From: CAZGLK01 sp964526375
GTDB lineage: Bacteria; Patescibacteriota; Minisyncoccia; JACQLN01
Assembly: GCA_964526375.1 (NCBI GenBank)
Contig: CAZGLK010000030.1
Span: forward strand, 1-9,071
DNA length: 9,071 bases
Direction of reading: 5' to 3'
In this document: piece by piece, positions 5,853-9,071 of the stretch
How positions within the stretch are numbered: the first letter of the stretch is position 1
Layout: each line of letters begins with the position of its first letter
Program-made: the position numbers and the translations under genes
Notes under the pieces: generated by a model
Told to the model about the DNA's origin: nothing
The model's input: only the letters and a program-made list of their open reading frames with translations
The model's database searches: none

Positions 5853-6293
5853 ATGAACAGAATCATATTCCACAAAACCAGCCGCCAGCATTATAAGGCT
5901 GATGCCGTTGTGGTTTGGTGTTTTGATGATCGTTTCTCGGAGCTGATCAACAAACTGACGAAAGAAAACGGCTGGCGGCAGATTGATTTGATCAAAATCG
6001 CCGGTGGCGCTAAGGAGCTGGCGACTGACGGCGAGACGGCCGAAAAGAGATTTCTGGCCGATCAAATAGCAAAGTCAATCGCGCTTCACCACCCAGCCGT
6101 CATCGCGCTTATGGTTCACGCCGACTGCGGCGCGTACGGTAAAAGCTTTGATGATTCCAAATCCGAAGCTGATTTTTACGCGGCCGAGCTGGTCAAAGCC
6201 GAAGTCAACTTAAAAACTTTTCTGGGAGAGTTTGACATCTCTCTGCCAATAAAAAAATACCTCGCCGATTTTGAAGGTATTGTTAAGATATAG
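5853..6293 (+). CDS. Small beta-carbonic-anhydrase-like protein
   Basis: The 146-residue product carries the two zinc-site motifs of beta-carbonic anhydrases in order. C23-F-D25-D-R27 matches CxDxR (zinc cysteine plus the Asp/Arg dyad), and H89-A-D-C92-G matches HxxCG. A glycine pair, IAGGAKEL (49-56), sits where the family has its conserved Gly-rich strand. Spacing from Cys23 to His89 is 66 residues, against about 56 in E. coli Can. The protein is much shorter than typical enzymes (about 200-220 residues), and no signal peptide or membrane segment is visible. Hydration of CO2 is possible but unproven; it could be a related zinc protein with another role. The ATG follows a palindrome and a small hairpin (5833-5850), with no Shine-Dalgarno site. 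Confidence 0.65.
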   Translation: MNRIIFHKTSRQHYKADAVVVWCFDDRFSELINKLTKENGWRQIDLIKIAGGAKELATDGETAEKRFLADQIAKSIALHHPAVIALMVHADCGAYGKSFDDSKSEADFYAAELVKAEVNLKTFLGEFDISLPIKKYLADFEGIVKI

Positions 6294-6308
6294 CTTTCTG
6301 ATCTCCAA

Positions 6309-6332
6309 GCCTACTTGACATAGGCGGTTTTT
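6309..6332 (+). terminator. Possible weak terminator overlapping a promoter
   Basis: GCCTA (6309-6313) and TAGGC (6321-6325) form a 5-bp stem with a 7-nt loop, followed by GG and TTTTT (6328-6332). This could end transcription from the carbonic-anhydrase-like gene. The stem is short and the loop contains the -35 box of the next promoter, so the resemblance may be accidental. Confidence 0.3.
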
Positions 6333-6343
6333 AGGTATATCAT
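6315..6343 (+). promoter_or_regulatory. Sigma70-type promoter for the MYG1-like gene
   Basis: A perfect -35 box TTGACA (6315-6320) is followed by a 17-nt spacer and TATCAT (6338-6343), a 5-of-6 match to the -10 consensus. Transcription would start near 6350. This leaves a leader of about 68 nt that contains a small hairpin (TGGGCT at 6361-6366 with AGCCCA at 6373-6378) and one CCCTATA unit before the ribosome binding site. It separates this gene from the atp operon. Confidence 0.75.
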
Positions 6344-6406
6344 TATTTCAGTTCTTAAAATGGGCTATTTGAAGCCCAAAGACGCTCACCCTATACCCCA
6401 CATACC

Positions 6407-6413
6407 GAGGAGG
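6407..6413 (+). promoter_or_regulatory. Strong Shine-Dalgarno site deciding a GTG start
   Basis: GAGGAGG lies 4 nt upstream of the GTG at 6418. It is the only strong, well-placed Shine-Dalgarno sequence before a gene in this window and supports the non-ATG start. Confidence 0.75.
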
Positions 6414-6417
6414 CCCT

Positions 6418-7446
6418 GTGTTTGAAGCAAAATATACGATCGCCGGCCAAGAAATCCTGGTCAGGAGCCATAACGAGCCGCACGCCGACGAGATTGAAGC
6501 CCTGCGGCTGGCAATGTGTTTTGGAACCGAAGAGTTCCTAAAACAATATTGCCCCAGCAAGGTGCTGGAACTTGGCATCGGCGGCGGGGCATTCGACGAA
6601 CACCCGGCCAACGGCAGCCGGCGAAAAGAAAAAGAATGCTGCGCCACCCTAATGGCTCAAGCGCTCGGTGTGGACAAGTTGCCAGCCGTGGCCCATGTCC
6701 TGAAATATGTGGCCAGAGATGATCTCCACAGCGCCTCATATCCCAACGAACTTGCCGCGGTGGCAAAATTAATATATCGCCCGCCAGACACACATCCAGA
6801 AGATGCTGTAACCTGGATGATGATCGGTTTGGAAACCAAGTGCAACGAGCCACAGCAGTCCAAGGATTTTACCATACAAACTATCGCCAGGGCTCTGGAA
6901 ACGCATTTCCCAGAACATCCAGAAGTAGCCGCCCAATGGCTAGCGCTTGGGCTTAGGGCCATACAGAATGCCCAAGAAGTTTTTGGGGCGGCGGTGAGCC
7001 TGATTGACGAGAGAGAGACATTGCTTGAAGAATTGCCGGTTCCGAGCGGACCGGCATTAAAGATCGTCTCAGTGCGATCGGGCAACTGGCAATTTGCCAG
7101 AGCGGCCCGGTTCAAGGGCGCCGATATAGTGATTCAACGTCAGCCCAGCGGCCATACGCAGATATTTGTTAATCAAAGAAGCGGTATAAGTTTAGAAGAT
7201 ACCGCCCATATGATTAACCTGGCCGAACAGATTCGGGCCGGCGGTGCCAATGTGATCGATACCGAAAAACTCCGCACCGAGGGCAAAATCCCCGGCGGCA
7301 GGTGGTATTACCACCCCAAGCTGGGCGCCATTTTGAATGGTACCTTCACCACCGGAGACGAGGTGCCGCCAACCGCCCTGCCTCTTGACGGTATAAGGGA
7401 AATAGTAAAGTTGGGGGTCATGAAGTTTCTTGAAAGAAATTCTTAG
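6418..7446 (+). CDS. MYG1/DHH-like putative metal-dependent hydrolase
   Basis: The 342-residue product resembles the MYG1 (UPF0160) branch of DHH phosphoesterases, judged from memory. The N-terminus has H18-N-E-P-H22-A-D24-E25, like the 'THNG.FH.DE' metal site. It is followed by GIGGGAFDEHP (53-63), like 'DVGG.YD...FDHH', with a single His (H62) instead of two. KECCATLMAQALGV (72-85) and the D101-D-L-H104 segment follow. The C-terminal part has ARAARFKGADIVIQ and SGHTQIFVN (about 227-252), then RWYYHPKLGAILNG (295-308), matching the family's substrate-binding end. MYG1 proteins act as exonucleases on RNA or DNA; activity here is unproven. The start is GTG, supported by the strong Shine-Dalgarno site. 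It appears to be a single-gene transcript, with its own promoter upstream and a clear terminator 14 nt after the stop. Confidence 0.7.
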   Translation: MFEAKYTIAGQEILVRSHNEPHADEIEALRLAMCFGTEEFLKQYCPSKVLELGIGGGAFDEHPANGSRRKEKECCATLMAQALGVDKLPAVAHVLKYVARDDLHSASYPNELAAVAKLIYRPPDTHPEDAVTWMMIGLETKCNEPQQSKDFTIQTIARALETHFPEHPEVAAQWLALGLRAIQNAQEVFGAAVSLIDERETLLEELPVPSGPALKIVSVRSGNWQFARAARFKGADIVIQRQPSGHTQIFVNQRSGISLEDTAHMINLAEQIRAGGANVIDTEKLRTEGKIPGGRWYYHPKLGAILNGTFTTGDEVPPTALPLDGIREIVKLGVMKFLERNS

Positions 7447-7459
7447 CCCCCAACAAAAC

Positions 7460-7487
7460 AACCCGTCTTGCGCAAGACGGGTTTTTT
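7460..7487 (+). terminator. Intrinsic terminator of the MYG1-like gene
   Basis: AACCCGTCTTGC (7460-7471) and GCAAGACGGGTT (7472-7483) form a perfect 24-nt inverted repeat; the real loop would be the central TGCGCA or less. It runs into TTTTTT (7482-7487). It is the only textbook Rho-independent terminator in the window and lies in the gap between convergent genes. Confidence 0.9.
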
Positions 7488-7511
7488 AAATCCCAAGAAA
7501 ACCAAGAAAAC

Positions 7512-7555
7512 ATTGTTAACAACTTTATGACGATCGCACTAAAATTGTTAACAAT
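7512..7555. repeat. 44-nt palindrome centred on CGATCG (copy 3)
   Basis: Outer arms ATTGTTAACAA (7512-7522) and TTGTTAACAAT (7545-7555) are perfectly complementary, and each is itself nearly palindromic. TTTA (7524-7527) pairs with TAAA (7540-7543). The exact midpoint is CGATCG (7531-7536). In all, 18 of 22 pairs match. It sits 25 nt after the terminator, between convergent genes, so it is unlikely to be a promoter operator. It is the same length as copy 1, with unrelated arms. Confidence 0.75.
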
Positions 7556-7590
7556 AAACTCATCATACACCCACCCACTCTCTGGCCGCT

Positions 7591-7613
7591 TGTGCACCAC
7601 TCGGTGGTGCACA
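7591..7613. repeat. Perfect hairpin downstream of convergent genes
   Basis: TGTGCACCAC (7591-7600) and GTGGTGCACA (7604-7613) flank a TCG loop. On the minus strand it follows the DUF7282-like gene by 11 nt and could terminate that transcript, although no T-tract follows in either direction. The apex CACTCGGTG (7598-7606) is identical to that of the hairpin at 825-851. Confidence 0.65.
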
Positions 7614-7624
7614 TAACTCAAAAC

Positions 7625-8098
7625 TTACGGCGCGCGGCGGGGCAAAATTACAAAGGAGGCGGCCACCTCTCCGCCCTTCTCCAAGCGCACCGGGTGATCT
7701 TGCACCAAGTTAAAAATTTCGTCGCCGCTGTCGCGGTGCAGCATCACGTAAAGCCGCTCCCCGCCTTTATATTGCTTCACTAAATCCACCGCCACATCGG
7801 CGTGCCGACCGGCTTTGCGAAAACGGCTGGTGCCCACCAAAGTACCAAAAGGATCGCCTGGGTTTTCGTACACCGCCACAAAGCCCGGCCAGGCCAAATT
7901 GACCTCTTTAATATAAACCCTGTTTTCAATAATCACATCATCGTTATAGGGCTTTTGATTAAAAGCCACGGCCGACCAGCCGACATTGGCGTAAGTATTG
8001 TGCGACAAAGCCCGGCTGTTCTTAAAATCAGCCACCAAAACATAGCCCGCCCCCACCGCGGTTGCCAGCATTAAAACCCAAGCTAGAAACTTGTCCAT
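7625..8098 (-). CDS. Membrane-anchored DUF7282-like extracytoplasmic protein
   Basis: From the ATG at 8098 the product is 157 residues. A hydrophobic N-terminal segment (about 5-23, FLAWVLMLATAVGAGYVLV) follows a short MDK start and is likely an uncleaved signal anchor; no lipobox is seen. The rest is a soluble domain with PGFVAVYENPGDPFGTLVG, AGRHADVAVDL and GERLYVMLHRDSGDEIFN. This pattern of a strand pair plus 'LYAMLH.D.GD' resembles the DUF7282 domain found in archaeal and CPR surface proteins, recalled from memory. Its function is unknown. A TTG at 8110 would add four residues, but it falls in the promoter/leader, so I prefer the ATG. The gene is read in the same direction as the PurD-like gene, 79 nt after its stop, but probably has its own promoter. 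There is no Shine-Dalgarno site. Confidence 0.7.
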   Translation of the reverse strand: MDKFLAWVLMLATAVGAGYVLVADFKNSRALSHNTYANVGWSAVAFNQKPYNDDVIIENRVYIKEVNLAWPGFVAVYENPGDPFGTLVGTSRFRKAGRHADVAVDLVKQYKGGERLYVMLHRDSGDEIFNLVQDHPVRLEKGGEVAASFVILPRRAP

Positions 8099-8109
8099 AA
8101 TTGAGGTCA

Positions 8110-8138
8110 ATTATAAGCGAGATTCCCCGCCAAAGCAA
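8110..8138 (-). promoter_or_regulatory. Promoter for the DUF7282-like gene, near-leaderless
   Basis: On the minus strand, TATAAT (8115 down to 8110) is a perfect -10 box. TTGCTT (8138 down to 8133) lies 17 nt upstream and matches the first three bases of the -35 consensus. Transcription would start about 5 nt before the ATG at 8098, giving a leader too short for a Shine-Dalgarno site. Confidence 0.5.
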
Positions 8139-8153
8139 GACCCCCAAGATCCG

Positions 8154-8167
8154 AGTTCCAAGTTCCA
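8154..8167. repeat. Two 7-nt direct repeats (AGTTCCA)
   Basis: AGTTCCA is repeated head to tail at 8154-8160 and 8161-8167, in the 79-nt gap between the two minus-strand genes. The array is short, but it fits the pattern of a different short repeat in most gaps of this window. Confidence 0.45.
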
Positions 8168-8177
8168 AGATTTGAGA

Positions 8178-9071
8178 TTAATACAAGTATCCCCAAGTCT
8201 GCAACTTATCGCTGTCTTGGTTCCACTTAACGCCGATGTCGGTGCGATAATACATGTTCTGCAGCATAATATTTTTGATTCGCCGGTAAGCCTGCCGGCG
8301 GGCCTCATCCACCGTGCCGTTGGAGCCGGTAACCACCAAAGCATAGCCGCTCTCGCCGGCCAGTTTCCAATCGCCATCCACCAGTTTAACATCACCCAAG
8401 TGAACACCGTCTAAGTTGGGTTTCTTAAACAAAATGGAAGAATCTTTATAGGTATTGAATTCTTTTTTGTCGTAGAAAGGAAAAGGCGGCACGGCCACCA
8501 CTACCCCCACCTGAAAGCCCTTTTTGGTTTTTAATTCCACATTGTCGCCCTTAGCGATGGCATACAAAAAATCACCCCAGTTGCTTAGCACACCCTCCAT
8601 GGCAATACTGATATGAGGGTAGCCGAAACGGCAGGTAAACTCCAGCGGATAAATGCCCTTGGCATTGGCAATGCAGTTTATATCCACATAACCCACATAA
8701 CCGCTCTCGGCCAACTTGTCTTTCATCTTAACAAGAGTGGTGTTAAAAACCTGATTGGGCGGCGACCAATACATTAAAGTGCCCATCTCGCCGGTATAGG
8801 GGCCGATGTCACCGGGAAAAAGTTTTTTATGTTCAAAATTAACGTTGATAGGATAAATAAAATCATGGCCGTTAAAAAAAGTACCGGCGGCGATTTCCAC
8901 GCCCGAGGCATACTTTTGCAGCTGAAAGCTTTTTATTTTTTTGGACCAGCTGACCTTGTTATGCTCCAAAACCTCAACTATATCGCGCCCATCCTCCTCT
9001 TGGCCAACAAACAAAATACCCTTTTGCTCCGAAGAGATCTCACCCGAGGGCTTAAAAACATAGCGGCCGGG
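8178..9071 (-). CDS. PurD-like ATP-grasp protein, C-terminal part (partial)
   Basis: The frame is open to the right edge, so the N-terminus is outside the window; 297 residues are visible. The layout follows phosphoribosylamine-glycine ligase. A VFKPSG strand comes near the visible start. Next are the YASGVEIAAGTFFNG strand and GPYTGEMGTL (about 90-99), like the family's 'GPNTGGMGAYSP'. PLEFTCRFGYPH (142-153) corresponds to 'IEFNCRFGDPE'. The C-terminal domain has GVHLGDVKL, GYALVVTGSNGTVDEARRQA and MYYRTDIG. In PurD the Asn of EFN is a magnesium ligand; here it is Thr (T146), and the following GDPE is GYPH. The enzyme may therefore use a related substrate or be inactive, so I give no purD symbol. 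The downstream partner is the DUF7282-like gene. Confidence 0.75.
   Translation of the reverse strand, partial: PGRYVFKPSGEISSEQKGILFVGQEEDGRDIVEVLEHNKVSWSKKIKSFQLQKYASGVEIAAGTFFNGHDFIYPINVNFEHKKLFPGDIGPYTGEMGTLMYWSPPNQVFNTTLVKMKDKLAESGYVGYVDINCIANAKGIYPLEFTCRFGYPHISIAMEGVLSNWGDFLYAIAKGDNVELKTKKGFQVGVVVAVPPFPFYDKKEFNTYKDSSILFKKPNLDGVHLGDVKLVDGDWKLAGESGYALVVTGSNGTVDEARRQAYRRIKNIMLQNMYYRTDIGVKWNQDSDKLQTWGYLY

Noticed and set aside
1637..7080. Other CGATCG sites at 1637, 6437 and 7075 as further members of the palindrome set
   Set aside because: They lie in coding sequence, and symmetry stops within a base or so of the hexamer, so they look like chance occurrences.
7592..8414. Plus-strand open frames opposite the DUF7282-like and PurD-like genes
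   Set aside because: The minus-strand products match known domain patterns with a promoter and start codon; the plus-strand frames match nothing.

Overview
The window looks like a chromosomal segment of a Candidate Phyla Radiation bacterium (Patescibacteria, probably Parcubacteria-like). This is an inference from four things: a compact F-type ATP synthase operon with reduced delta and epsilon subunits, almost no Shine-Dalgarno sites in that operon, small uncharacterised proteins of types I associate with these genomes, and gaps filled with short tandem repeats and hairpins. TGA acts as a stop (atpF, atpG), so the code that reads TGA as glycine is excluded. Base composition is about half G+C in genes, while several gaps hold AT-rich palindromes.

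Layout. Positions 1-5721 (+) carry the ATP synthase genes c-b-delta-alpha-gamma-beta, then a 176-nt repeat-filled gap, then epsilon. Subunit a is not in the window and presumably lies upstream. The encoded proteins would make the membrane ring (c), the peripheral stalk (b, delta), the catalytic head (alpha, beta) and the central shaft (gamma, epsilon). The key nucleotide-binding and ion-binding residues are present. The c subunit lacks the usual sodium ligands, so a proton machine is likely.

Positions 5853-7446 (+) carry a small beta-carbonic-anhydrase-like protein and a MYG1/DHH-like protein. The second has its own sigma70-type promoter, a strong ribosome binding site, a GTG start and a clear intrinsic terminator. 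Positions 7625-9071 (-) carry a membrane-anchored DUF7282-like protein and the C-terminal part of a diverged PurD-like ATP-grasp protein, which runs off the right edge.

The most unusual content is non-coding or repeat-derived. (1) Three long palindromes of 44, 50 and 44 nt (5359-5402, 5777-5826, 7512-7555) have different arms, yet each is centred exactly on CGATCG. (2) A cluster of GC-rich palindromes sits in frame inside atpH and adds about 45 residues to the delta subunit. (3) A telomere-like CCCTAAA/CCCTATA repeat supplies the last residues and the stop codon of atpA and fills the gap up to the atpG start codon. (4) Other gaps carry unrelated 7-, 8- or 9-nt tandem repeats and three-base-loop hairpins. 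No tRNA, rRNA, CRISPR array or transposase gene was seen.
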